A stretch of 64,000 nt of DNA, taken from the NCBI GenBank assembly GCA_019359375.1, contig JAHHHL010000029.1, positions 1 to 64,000 on the forward strand, given 5' to 3'. The position numbers were made by a program, and so were the translations under genes. Of this stretch, positions 28,790-37,744 are shown piece by piece. Numbering within the stretch: the stretch's first letter is position 1; the number at the start of each line of letters is the position of its first letter. This DNA comes from Lyngbya sp. HA4199-MV5 (lineage in GTDB: Bacteria > Cyanobacteriota > Cyanobacteriia > Leptolyngbyales > Leptolyngbyaceae). A model generated the notes under the pieces. That model was not told the DNA's origin. It saw only the letters and a list, made by a program, of their open reading frames with translations, and did not search any database.

Positions 28790-29548
28790 GTGATGACTCC
28801 AACCCCTACAGCTACAGCTCAAAACTTAGCGCTTAGTACTCAAAACGCTCCCGATACGCCCGTCATTTCTGCCCAACACCTGAACCACTATTTCGGTGAA
28901 GGCGATTTGCGACAACAGGCGCTCTATGACATCAATCTGGACATTCATGCAGGCGAAATTATCATCATGACAGGACCGTCTGGTTCTGGTAAAACGACAT
29001 TGCTAACGCTGATGGGTGGCTTGCGATCGGCTCAAGACGGTAGCCTCAAAATTTTGGGACAGGAACTCAACGGCGCAACCAAACGGCAGCTCACGGCATT
29101 GCGCCGCAACATTGGCTATATTTTTCAGGCGCATAACTTAATGACGTTTCTCACAGCAAAACAAAATGTGCGGATGGCGTTGGAACTGCACAACAAATAC
29201 CTCGATCAAGACATGGATGCAATGTCAGCCACGCTTTTAGAAACCGTTGGCTTAGGGCAGCGAATGGACTATTACCCGGATAGTTTATCGGGTGGGCAAA
29301 AACAGCGCGTCGCGATCGCCCGTGCCCTCATCAGCCGTCCTAAAATTGTGTTGGCAGATGAACCAACCGCCGCGCTCGATAAAAAATCGGGTCGAGATGT
29401 GGTGGAATTGATGCAAAAACTGGCAAAAGAACAGCATTGTACGATTTTGCTTGTCACGCACGATAACCGCATTCTGGACATTGCCGATCGCATTGTCTAC
29501 ATGGAAAATGGTCGTCTGGCAACCCCTTCTCAGGCTACAGAAGCGTAA
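28790..29548 (+). CDS. devA: DevA-like ABC exporter ATP-binding protein
   Basis: HYFGEGDLRQQALYDINLDIHAGEIIIMTGPSGSGKTTLLTLMGGLRSAQDGSLKILG; LSGGQKQRVAIARALI. Confidence 0.9.
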   Translation: MMTPTPTATAQNLALSTQNAPDTPVISAQHLNHYFGEGDLRQQALYDINLDIHAGEIIIMTGPSGSGKTTLLTLMGGLRSAQDGSLKILGQELNGATKRQLTALRRNIGYIFQAHNLMTFLTAKQNVRMALELHNKYLDQDMDAMSATLLETVGLGQRMDYYPDSLSGGQKQRVAIARALISRPKIVLADEPTAALDKKSGRDVVELMQKLAKEQHCTILLVTHDNRILDIADRIVYMENGRLATPSQATEA

Positions 29549-29585
29549 CAAAAATAAGCAGCGATTAAGCCACCATGATTCCCAA

Positions 29586-29618
29586 AGACCTCCGAGGTTT
29601 TCAAAACCTCGGAGGTCT
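29586..29618. terminator. perfect 16-bp stem hairpin AGACCTCCGAGGTTTT-C-AAAACCTCGGAGGTCT
   Basis: Perfect inverted repeat after devA; same core as 55502..55568. Confidence 0.6.
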
Positions 29619-29705
29619 AAACTCGATCTTTAGTTGGAGTTTACAATGGTTAGAAAGATCAGTTTACCGAAGCTTTAATTTTCTGATAGGACAAATGTAC
29701 TTTAA

Positions 29706-29729
29706 TAGAGTAGCTCTAAAATAGAGTAG
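29706..29729. promoter_or_regulatory. overlapping palindromic candidate operator upstream of ycf46
   Basis: TAGAG-TAG-CTCTA-AAA-TAGAGTAG. Confidence 0.35.
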
Positions 29730-29820
29730 ATCCAACGCTTGCTCAATCTCACCGGGCAAGGGGCATACTAGACCTGGTTTGGCATTTACCCCTTACATTC
29801 CACCTTCTGCTCTGTTGTGT

Positions 29821-31431
29821 ATGCATGTCCACCCATCCGCGCTACCGACCAGTCACCAGAGTATTGTCGAGCAGCTTGATCTCATGCTGCGGGCACGGTA
29901 TCCGCTGATTTACATTGTGGGTGCGGAAGAAGAACCGATCGAGGCAGTTTTAACGCAAGCGGCGGCTCGCTCAACCCCTCAGCGAGAAGTGTACCTGTGG
30001 GACATTGCGCGAGGTTGGGCTGATAATGGCTCCGATAAGGGATCTGCGATCGCGGCTCTGGGTCGCATTGCGAAAGCAGCCAGTGAAAAACCAACCATCT
30101 ATGTGCTCAAAGATTTGCATCCCGTTCTCAAAGCACCGCTACAGCCCGGTCATGTGCCCATTATCCGCGAACTCAAAACCTTAGCCCGCGAACTCAAACG
30201 GAGTCGTAAAACCTTAATTCTAACGAGCTATGCCCTCGCGGTACCGCCCGAAATCATTGAAGAGATGACGGTCATTGATTTTCCCCTACCGGATGCAGAC
30301 GAAATCAACACCCTGCTGTCTCTCCTGGTGGTGCCAGAAAACCTGAAGCTGTCGCAGTTCTCCAGGGAGCAACTGGTGAAGGCGTGCCAGGGCTTGAGCC
30401 GTGCGCGGATTCAGCGGGTGCTGGCAAACGCGATCGCCGCCAAACAGCAGGTGACAGAACAGGACATCGACAGTGTTTTAGAAGCCAAACGGCAGGCAAT
30501 CCGGCAAACGGGGATTTTGGAGTTTGTCACCACTCACGCCTCGCTGAAGAGCGTTGGTGGGCTCGATCAGCTCAAGCAGTGGGTGCAGATGCGGCAGGAT
30601 AGCTTTACCGAAGAAGCACGTCGCTATGGCATTCCCAACCCTAAAGGCGTATTGCTGGCGGGCATTCAGGGCACGGGCAAATCACTCTCTGCGAAAACGA
30701 TCGCCCACGAATGGCGGCTCCCTTTACTGCGGCTGGATGCGGGACGATTGTTTGGCGGACTGGTGGGTGAAAGCGAAAGTCGGGTGCGTCAGATGATTCA
30801 AATTGTGGAGGCGATCGCGCCCTGCGTGTTGTGGATGGATGAAATTGATAAGGCGTTTGGCAACATTAACGCTGGCTTTGATGGGGATTCGGGCACCAGT
30901 CGGCGGGTATTTGGCAATCTGATTACCTGGATGCAAGAAAAAACCAGCCCAGTCTTTATCGTTGCCACGGCCAACAATGTGCAGATTTTGCCCGCAGAGC
31001 TACTTCGTAAAGGACGGTTTGATGAAATCTTTTTCTTGAACTTACCCACGGAGCCAGAACGACGAGAAATCTTTCGAGTGCATTTACAGCGCCTACGCCC
31101 CAGCCGTTTACGGGAATTTGACCTCGATCTATTAGCCCGTCAGTCCAAGAACTTTAGCGGCGCGGAGATCGAGCAAACCATTATTGATGGGATGCAGCGA
31201 GCCTTTAGTCACGGGTCTCCTGGCAATCGGCAGGACTTTAGCAGCGAGGATATTGTGCAGGCGATCGAGGAAACCGTGCCACTCGCCGCGATCGCCCGTG
31301 ACCAGATCGACGCGCTCAAGCAGTGGGCTGCCAGTGCAGGTGCCCGTCCAGCATCTCAAGATATGCAGCTTATGGAGGAGTTACGTCAGTTGACCAATCA
31401 TCGTGCGATTGAACCCCTGGAGGGAGATTAA
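29821..31431 (+). CDS. ycf46: Ycf46-like AAA family ATPase
   Basis: LDLMLRARYPLIYIVGAEEEPIEAVL; GVLLAGIQGTGKSLSAKTIAHEWRLPLLRLDAGRLFGGLVGESESRVRQMI. ORF opens at 29779 (TTG); ATG at 29821 preferred. Confidence 0.87.
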   Translation: MHVHPSALPTSHQSIVEQLDLMLRARYPLIYIVGAEEEPIEAVLTQAAARSTPQREVYLWDIARGWADNGSDKGSAIAALGRIAKAASEKPTIYVLKDLHPVLKAPLQPGHVPIIRELKTLARELKRSRKTLILTSYALAVPPEIIEEMTVIDFPLPDADEINTLLSLLVVPENLKLSQFSREQLVKACQGLSRARIQRVLANAIAAKQQVTEQDIDSVLEAKRQAIRQTGILEFVTTHASLKSVGGLDQLKQWVQMRQDSFTEEARRYGIPNPKGVLLAGIQGTGKSLSAKTIAHEWRLPLLRLDAGRLFGGLVGESESRVRQMIQIVEAIAPCVLWMDEIDKAFGNINAGFDGDSGTSRRVFGNLITWMQEKTSPVFIVATANNVQILPAELLRKGRFDEIFFLNLPTEPERREIFRVHLQRLRPSRLREFDLDLLARQSKNFSGAEIEQTIIDGMQRAFSHGSPGNRQDFSSEDIVQAIEETVPLAAIARDQIDALKQWAASAGARPASQDMQLMEELRQLTNHRAIEPLEGD

Positions 31432-31839
31432 ATGTCTCATTTCACTCAAATCAAGACCGAAATTAAAGATCCGGATGCGCTCGTGAAGGCGTTGACTGAA
31501 ATGGGCTTTAGAACCATCGAAGTTCATGAGACGGCACAACCCTTGTACGGCTATCAGGGAGACAGGCGATCGGATACGGCTGAGGTCATTATTCGTCGTC
31601 AATCGATCGGCAAAATGAGTAACGATCTTGGCTTTAAGCGTCAGGAAAACGGTAGCTTTACTGCCATTATTTCGGAGTACGATCGTCACAAGTATTCGCA
31701 AAAATGGCTCAACCAGATGACGCAGCGCTATGCCTACCACGCTTTAATGACTCAGGTTCCACTACAGGGATTTGCGGTGGAGGAAGATGACGTTTTAGAA
31801 GACGGCACCATTCGCGTTGTGCTGGCAAAATGGGTTTAG
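31432..31839 (+). CDS. DUF1257 / Ycf35-like protein
   Basis: MSHFTQIKTEIKDPDALVKALTEMGFRTIEVHETAQPLYGYQGDRR...ADVIIRRQSIG-type start and QGFAVEEDDVLEDGTIRVVLAKWV. Confidence 0.85.
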   Translation: MSHFTQIKTEIKDPDALVKALTEMGFRTIEVHETAQPLYGYQGDRRSDTAEVIIRRQSIGKMSNDLGFKRQENGSFTAIISEYDRHKYSQKWLNQMTQRYAYHALMTQVPLQGFAVEEDDVLEDGTIRVVLAKWV

Positions 31840-31890
31840 TGTTCAGATTGATGTCAACGGTAGTTTTCTCATTGAAACAGGAGCGTATGT

Positions 31891-32286
31891 ATGTCTCACT
31901 TTAGCCGCATTAAAGTTCAGATCAAAAACGGCGAAACGTTACATCAGGTGCTGCAAGAATTGGGCTACAAGGTCGATTGCAATACTGAGGTTCGCGGGTA
32001 TCAGGGCAACAAAACTCAAGCAGAATACGTCATCCGTCGATCGAATGGCTATGACCTGGGCTTTCGTCGCAGTCATAGCGATAAGCCTGATGGCGATGAC
32101 ACGTATGAACTGGTCGCTGACTTCTGGGGAGCGAAAATCAATCAACAGGATTTTCTCAATCCCATCGTGCAAAACTACGCCCACAAAACGCTGCTGGCAT
32201 CGGTACAAACGCAAGGGTTTGATGTCGAGTCTCAGGAAACGTTACAAGATGGCACCGTGCGCGTCGTGGTTGGACGGTGGGTGTGA
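31891..32286 (+). CDS. DUF1257 / Ycf35-like protein (paralogue)
   Basis: MSHFSRIKVQIKNGETLHQVLQELGYKVDCNTEVRGYQGNKTQAEYVIRR...GTVRVVVGRWV. Confidence 0.85.
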   Translation: MSHFSRIKVQIKNGETLHQVLQELGYKVDCNTEVRGYQGNKTQAEYVIRRSNGYDLGFRRSHSDKPDGDDTYELVADFWGAKINQQDFLNPIVQNYAHKTLLASVQTQGFDVESQETLQDGTVRVVVGRWV

Positions 32287-32994
32287 TTGAACAGGTTTTC
32301 TGGCTCGTTTATCCAGTCGTTCGTAAACTGCCTGAGTAGTGGGTAGGCTTTCGTAGGTGACAAAATATTGGGTTGACCATTGAGAGATGCGATCGCCAAA
32401 CCAGACCGATGCTGGAATCAAATCGTGGGCATCTGCCTGACCGTTATTGTGGCTCAGGTGAATTGCTCCCACTGGATGATTTTTGAGCAGGGATAAACAG
32501 GTTTCCTGGGTTTGTACCGGATCGCCACGATGCCAGATTAATACATGCGACACATCCACCAGCAGGGGATGATCCACAACCGTCTCAAGACTGGAACACC
32601 AGTATTCGGGTGAAGGCATGACTTCCAGAAAGACAGGCACCTGAAAGGTTTTCGCCATTTGCGCCAATGCAGTTTCAAGCTGCGATCGCTCACAGTCGCG
32701 CTGCAACGGCGGATGAAGTGAGACCGCTCGGACATCATGAGTTGCAATGAACGCTGCGTAAGCCTGCCAGGTTTTTGGCACTAACGGATTTAACCGCATC
32801 CGCATTCGCTCCTGATACAAACAAGCATCATGCAAAATTAGCGGCGTATCACCATAATCAACTTCTACCCCACAGGGACTCCCGATCGCCAGTTCCAAAT
32901 ACTGCAATTGCATCGGCTCTCGCAACGTGTGGAAGATGTCCAGACATTGATCGATTGAGCGCATCCCGATCGCCGTAATACTCAGTCCTAACAT
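32242..32994 (-). CDS. TIM-barrel protein (xylose-isomerase-like / DUF692-like)
   Basis: LELAIGSPCGVEVDYGDTPLILHD...VRAVSLHPPLQRDCERSQLETALAQMAKTFQVPVFLEVMPSPEYW...HPLLVDVSHVLIW...GAIHLSHNNG; overlaps the DUF1257 gene tail-to-tail. Confidence 0.55.
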   Translation of the reverse strand: MLGLSITAIGMRSIDQCLDIFHTLREPMQLQYLELAIGSPCGVEVDYGDTPLILHDACLYQERMRMRLNPLVPKTWQAYAAFIATHDVRAVSLHPPLQRDCERSQLETALAQMAKTFQVPVFLEVMPSPEYWCSSLETVVDHPLLVDVSHVLIWHRGDPVQTQETCLSLLKNHPVGAIHLSHNNGQADAHDLIPASVWFGDRISQWSTQYFVTYESLPTTQAVYERLDKRARKPVQSHPPSNHDAHGAIL

Positions 32995-33041
32995 TCAAAT
33001 TCCTCTAAATCAACAGGCTCCAAAAGACACTGACTTAAAGC

Positions 33042-33124
33042 GTAGGTTGGGTTGAGGCACGAAACCCAACACATGCCGGAATTCTCTGGCTTGTTGGGTT
33101 TCGCTAACGCTCTACCCAACCTAC
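33042..33124. repeat. cyanobacterial-type palindromic repeat GTAGGTTGGGTTGAGG...CTACCCAACCTAC
   Basis: gtaggttgggttgaggcacgaaacccaacacatgccgg...ttgttgggtttcgctaacgctctacccaacctac. Confidence 0.75.
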
Positions 33125-33145
33125 AAAAGTCTTTAGATAGTACCG

Positions 33146-33964
33146 TCAAAGTTTTAGATATTGAGGTTCATTCACAGCTTCCTCTCGCACAAAGGCAAAT
33201 TTTCCAACTGCATCTCTCCAAAGCTTTGCGAATAGCTCCCTATTTTCAGAGGTCTTAAGCCAATTGCTGAGAGTGTAGGTAGAAATGAATGGTTTTTCGC
33301 AATTCACTTGATTAACTGCACACCACTCCTGCAAATTACGGTGAAATGTTAAAGGAATATCAAAACTACCTGTGTACTCCTGCTCATCCCATTCCCAAGC
33401 TAGCTTTTGGTGTAGTAAATCAGCTTCCCTTTCTGCTACTGCTCTAGAAAGATGACGGGATTTTTTCTGAGGTACGTGGCTTTGATAGTCATCCAAATGA
33501 TCCTCATAAAAGCTTTCATAACTTTCGTAGCCCATTTCTCGCCATTCAACATTTTCAATAAAATCCTCAAAGCTCTCACATTCTTCAAATACATTCGTTT
33601 CTAAATTGAAAAATTCATCATCAAATGAGATAGCAGATTGATAAACACTGTAAACACGATCGCCCGGATTTAACAAAATACCGCTTGCGATCGCCGTTTT
33701 TGCCTTTTCCAAATCTACTGATTGCAGCAGTTGATAAGCCGTTGCCCGAACGGTTAGAGCGGAATCATTATTCAACGTAGCAATCAGTAAATCAATGCCT
33801 GCTTCTCCATAGCTCAGTGCCGTGCTGAGGAGGTGCGATCGCTCTTCAGAGGGTGCGATCGCCAGCCGTTGCTGAAGCCCTTCAATACCACCCAATGTGG
33901 CGCTATTAACAGGTGGTGGGGTTTGTCCACCTAAAATTCCATCGGTTGCTTGAGGCTTATCCAT
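33146..33964 (-). CDS. LGG-module/HEAT-like protein, paralogue 1
   Basis: N-term TDGILGGQTPPPVNSATLGGIEGLQQRL + HEAT-like; mid GDRVYSVYQSAISFDDEFF; C-term FVREEAVNEPQYLKL. Confidence 0.75.
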   Translation of the reverse strand: MDKPQATDGILGGQTPPPVNSATLGGIEGLQQRLAIAPSEERSHLLSTALSYGEAGIDLLIATLNNDSALTVRATAYQLLQSVDLEKAKTAIASGILLNPGDRVYSVYQSAISFDDEFFNLETNVFEECESFEDFIENVEWREMGYESYESFYEDHLDDYQSHVPQKKSRHLSRAVAEREADLLHQKLAWEWDEQEYTGSFDIPLTFHRNLQEWCAVNQVNCEKPFISTYTLSNWLKTSENRELFAKLWRDAVGKFAFVREEAVNEPQYLKL

Positions 33965-33985
33965 AGATTTGGTGGGTTAGAGCGA

Positions 33986-34822
33986 TCAGGTAACTTTGAA
34001 ATAACCGTTGCGTTTAACGATCTGTTCATGGACGACTGCCAATGTGCCTGCGGTATCCTTCCAAAGCTGACTGAGTAGTTCAATCTGCTGCTGTGCTTTG
34101 AGTTCCTCCACCAGTTGCACTCCCATGTCCCACCAGTCTGTTTCCGGTTGCTGTGAAGGCAAGCCGTTGTTAGCACGCCAGACATTTACATCAAATTGAT
34201 TGGTGTGAATCCAATCAAATTCAAACAGGTTAGGGGTATCGCGATCGAGAAGATGTTTTTGATGGCGTTGCTCTGCTATTTCCTCTGCTGTTTCTCTCTG
34301 CAAGTGTCGTGAAACAAGCTGAGGAATTTCCCATTCCTCCATTTCTGCCTCAAACTCCTCTGAATCTAACGACTCCCAATCGATTTCTTTAACTGAGGGA
34401 TGTTCAACAACGTCTGTGTAATCCCCTGCTGAATGGATGTTTTCAGGGATGGCATCACAGCGATAGTACGTTTCATCATCATAGCCAACAGGAATTTCAT
34501 AGACGCAATAAAGGATATCACCAGGCTTTAAGGGAATGCCCGCCGCGATCGCGCTTTTTGCTTTCTCGGAATCTACGTTCTGTACAGCTTGATATGCCTT
34601 TAGGCGAACGGCGATCGCATCATCATCCAGAACTGCTATCAGTAAATCAAGCCCTGGTTCTCCCAGTTCTAAAAGACTTGGCATGACGGCAAGCTTCTGT
34701 TCAACGTCAAGATGTAGAAATCGCTGCTGCAAACCTTCCTGACCACCCAGAACCGCTCCTGTGACAGGCGGGGCAATCTGTCCACCCAGAATGACATCGG
34801 TAGATTGGGGTTGTTGTGTCAT
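33986..34822 (-). CDS. LGG-module/HEAT-like protein, paralogue 2
   Basis: N-term TDVILGGQIAPPVTGAVLGGQEGLQQRF; mid GIPLKPGDILYCVYEIPVGYDDETYY; C-term VVHEQIVKRNGYFKVT. Confidence 0.75.
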   Translation of the reverse strand: MTQQPQSTDVILGGQIAPPVTGAVLGGQEGLQQRFLHLDVEQKLAVMPSLLELGEPGLDLLIAVLDDDAIAVRLKAYQAVQNVDSEKAKSAIAAGIPLKPGDILYCVYEIPVGYDDETYYRCDAIPENIHSAGDYTDVVEHPSVKEIDWESLDSEEFEAEMEEWEIPQLVSRHLQRETAEEIAEQRHQKHLLDRDTPNLFEFDWIHTNQFDVNVWRANNGLPSQQPETDWWDMGVQLVEELKAQQQIELLSQLWKDTAGTLAVVHEQIVKRNGYFKVT

Positions 34823-34834
34823 GTGATCACCAAC

Positions 34835-35806
34835 TTATGCTCTTGGGGTAAGGGTTCCCGCAACGGGGAAGTAGCCATCGCGATCGACGCTTTCTTCATG
34901 GACAAAGGTAAACCTGCCCATGCCAATCAGATTGCAGAATGCTTCTAAAAGCGGGTAGTTTTTCTGATCTTGAAGTTGCTGCAAAACTTCCTCCTGTGCC
35001 TCCCACCGGTATTCGCCCTGAGTATCGTCTTCAGGAATATCTTCATCAACATTATCTTCATCAACATAGTCACTGAGATCAATATCAATGTTGTGTGACG
35101 CACACCAATCTTTGATTGACTGACTATCGTTGCGGTAGAAGCTACACAAATCACCTGTAATATCTTTTAGATAATAGTTTCGAGGATTGAGATTAAGTTG
35201 ATGACGCTGATTAAATGCCGCAAAATCGCCGTTTGTTAAAAAGACTCGATGCAGGTCTTGAGCAACGGTTTCAGCTTGCTCTCGAAAAAGATAGCGTTCT
35301 ACCGGATAAAGTAGTTCTCCGTCATAGCAAAAATCGTGCGCTTCATACGCCTGCACAGAATCTAAAAGCGTGTAATATTCGTCGTCGTAGTCGATCGCTG
35401 AAATATATACCCTGTAAAGCCGATCGCCCTTCTTGAGAGGAATGCCTTTAGCGAGCGATCGTTCTACCCTTTCTGGAATCAATGTGGTTTCAAGCTGTTG
35501 CCACCACTGCGGCATGCCCTCAGCCGCTTTCTGCCCGGTTCGCGCAGAGACAACTTGTTGTAATTGCCTGTATGCAGCCACCCTAACATCTAGCGCAGCA
35601 TCATTCAGTGCCTCCAGTAGAAAATCCACTCCTGCTCTGCCATAGTTGAGCGCATCTGCAAGCGCCTCTACCCGCTGCTCAACATTGCTAGATGTAAAAC
35701 GTTGCTGCAATCCTTCCATGCCACCCAAAATCGCACCACCAGTGGGAGGTGGAACCTGACCACCCATGACCGCATCAGTACTTTCAGGCTGAGAATTCGC
35801 TTTCAT
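34835..35806 (-). CDS. LGG-module/HEAT-like protein, paralogue 3
   Basis: N-term TDAVMGGQVPPPTGGAILGGMEGLQQRF; mid GIPLKKGDRLYRVYISAIDYDDEYY; C-term FVHEESVDRDGYFPV. Confidence 0.75.
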   Translation of the reverse strand: MKANSQPESTDAVMGGQVPPPTGGAILGGMEGLQQRFTSSNVEQRVEALADALNYGRAGVDFLLEALNDAALDVRVAAYRQLQQVVSARTGQKAAEGMPQWWQQLETTLIPERVERSLAKGIPLKKGDRLYRVYISAIDYDDEYYTLLDSVQAYEAHDFCYDGELLYPVERYLFREQAETVAQDLHRVFLTNGDFAAFNQRHQLNLNPRNYYLKDITGDLCSFYRNDSQSIKDWCASHNIDIDLSDYVDEDNVDEDIPEDDTQGEYRWEAQEEVLQQLQDQKNYPLLEAFCNLIGMGRFTFVHEESVDRDGYFPVAGTLTPRA

Positions 35807-35875
35807 GATACAAATGTACTATAAATTTTCTACCACTTTAACATAAGTTGGCTCAGTCACAATCTCTTCATGAAC

Positions 35876-36745
35876 CTACATTTCCAGTGCTGTCAGGCGA
35901 AGATAGCAGGGGTGATCGATCACATATTCGTGGACAAAAGCGAGGGGGTGATAACCCAGTGGTTGCCAAATTTCACGTAACAAATCATAGCGTTTCTGAT
36001 TGTGGAGACTCGTGAGTACACGGGCTTGGTAAGTCCAATCTGAGTCTTCCCAATCCTTCAATACATCTTCAACAATGACCGCATTTGATTCTACCCAGAT
36101 GTTCAGATCAAATTCTTCTGGCTCACCATCTGGAGAAACATCGCAGATGTTACAGTTGAATTGCTCAAACTTTTTCAGATAAGCTGTTTCGGCTCTAGCG
36201 TCTGCTGCCGTTTGATCAAAAAAGTAGGCAATCAGACTGGGTTCTTCATAGTTGTTGTGAGGCGTATCAAACATATATTCAAACCTGCTTCCAGTAGTGT
36301 CTTGACTGGTGTGATAGAGTGGGTAATCTTCGTGATACCACTCAGCAATATTTGCATGAATATAGTACCAGTCATCTCCATATGAGACAGAAGACTGATA
36401 TACAGCATAAATACGATCGCCTACTCTAAGCGGAATGCCACGGTTCAGAATAGGGGATGCAACGAACGAGGATGGAACAGAAGATGCAAAGGCGATCGCC
36501 TTTAGCTGAGTATATGCTTCTGCACGAACGAGTAAATTTTCATGCTCTAGCGCTTGATAGAGTAGGCTTAACCCATCTTCATACTGCGCGGCTTGTACCA
36601 GCGTTACCAGCTTTTGAATCACATTGCCTTGCTCAAACCGCCGATTCAATCCAGCGATGCCTCCCAACACAGCACCACTCACGGGTGAAGGAAGTTGCCC
36701 ACCCAAAACAAGATCGTGATTCTGCGGTTCAGGCTCGGATGTCAT
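35876..36745 (-). CDS. LGG-module/HEAT-like protein, paralogue 4
   Basis: N-term HDLVLGGQLPSPVSGAVLGGIAGLNRRF; mid GIPLRVGDRIYAVYQSSVSYGDDWYY; C-term FVHEYVIDHPCYLRL. Confidence 0.75.
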   Translation of the reverse strand: MTSEPEPQNHDLVLGGQLPSPVSGAVLGGIAGLNRRFEQGNVIQKLVTLVQAAQYEDGLSLLYQALEHENLLVRAEAYTQLKAIAFASSVPSSFVASPILNRGIPLRVGDRIYAVYQSSVSYGDDWYYIHANIAEWYHEDYPLYHTSQDTTGSRFEYMFDTPHNNYEEPSLIAYFFDQTAADARAETAYLKKFEQFNCNICDVSPDGEPEEFDLNIWVESNAVIVEDVLKDWEDSDWTYQARVLTSLHNQKRYDLLREIWQPLGYHPLAFVHEYVIDHPCYLRLTALEM

Positions 36746-36764
36746 CAGAACTCCTTTACATTTT

Positions 36765-37619
36765 CTACTGATAAGCGATCGGCACTCGTTCTAGAATGCC
36801 CGCACCAAAGACCTTGTTTAACTCCAGATAATCCAGATGCACATACCCAATATGACAGTGGCAGGTTTTGTTGGTGCAGGAGCGTTCCATCAGTGCGGTT
36901 TCAAAGGCAGGATCATAGAGGTTACCGATCGCGTCTTTGATGAAATGACAGCGCCGCATGGTGCCATCACCATCCACTGAAATGACCGATGCTCCAGCTC
37001 TACAGGCTTTGCCCAGACTGGGATAGTGATGAGTATTCAATTCATAGAGCGGATCAATGGATTGAAAAAAGGCGCGATCGTCGGCGGTAAGTTGGGGCAA
37101 TTCTGCTTTGACGGCATTAATCCAGAGATAAATGGTTTTAGGAAGCCGTTGACGCAATGTGGTAATTGCTTCTCTGAATCGTGAAAAGCCAACCACACCA
37201 GCGCTAAAGTGGATGCCATACTGCTGCAAATCGTTACACTTTTCTAGAAACTGATCCAGCTTCGACCATTCGGGATGGAATGTTGTCCACAATGTGAGGC
37301 GATCGGGATTTGCCTGTTCAATCCAATCCAACGAACAGGATAAGTTGGTCTGAATTGCCACTTTTCGCACATTTGGTAAATGGGACAACCAAGCCAGGGT
37401 TTGCTGATACCAGGAATGGATCAACGCCTCACCCCAAGGTGTGAACAGAATGGAGAATTCATGCTGTGGATGATCGGCAATCCAGTTGGCAAACTTTTCT
37501 AACGACTGGCGATCGACTCCCAACTCAGCCGTCGTCTGTTGGCGTTTTGCGAAAGGACAATACTCACAACCATAGTTACAGCTTACCAACGAACCGCGAT
37601 AGAGAATGGTGAGGGACAT
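36765..37619 (-). CDS. STM4011 family radical SAM protein
   Basis: MSLTILYRGSLVSCNYGCEYCPFAKRQ (Cx3Cx2C); C-terminal cysteine-rich SCTNKTCHCHIGYVHLDYL; adjacent to STM4012-like gene. Confidence 0.8.
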   Translation of the reverse strand: MSLTILYRGSLVSCNYGCEYCPFAKRQQTTAELGVDRQSLEKFANWIADHPQHEFSILFTPWGEALIHSWYQQTLAWLSHLPNVRKVAIQTNLSCSLDWIEQANPDRLTLWTTFHPEWSKLDQFLEKCNDLQQYGIHFSAGVVGFSRFREAITTLRQRLPKTIYLWINAVKAELPQLTADDRAFFQSIDPLYELNTHHYPSLGKACRAGASVISVDGDGTMRRCHFIKDAIGNLYDPAFETALMERSCTNKTCHCHIGYVHLDYLELNKVFGAGILERVPIAYQ

Positions 37620-37744
37620 GGGGAAAGGATGAGGGATGAGGGATAAAGGATGAGGGATGAAGGATAAATGGGTAATAGGGGAATGAGGGTTTAATTCAAA
37701 ATTCATCATTCTCTACTCCCGACTCCCGACTCCCGACTCCCTAA

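Noticed and set aside
31817-32290. 157-aa plus-strand ORF overlapping the second DUF1257 gene
   Set aside because: Different frame of the DUF1257 gene; the DUF1257 frame has a convincing family match.
33146-36745. Calling the LGG motifs classic double-glycine leader peptides of bacteriocin type
   Set aside because: Proteins are about 270-320 aa with a folded HEAT-like region after the motif, and no C39 peptidase transporter is adjacent; kept only as a hypothesis about recognition.
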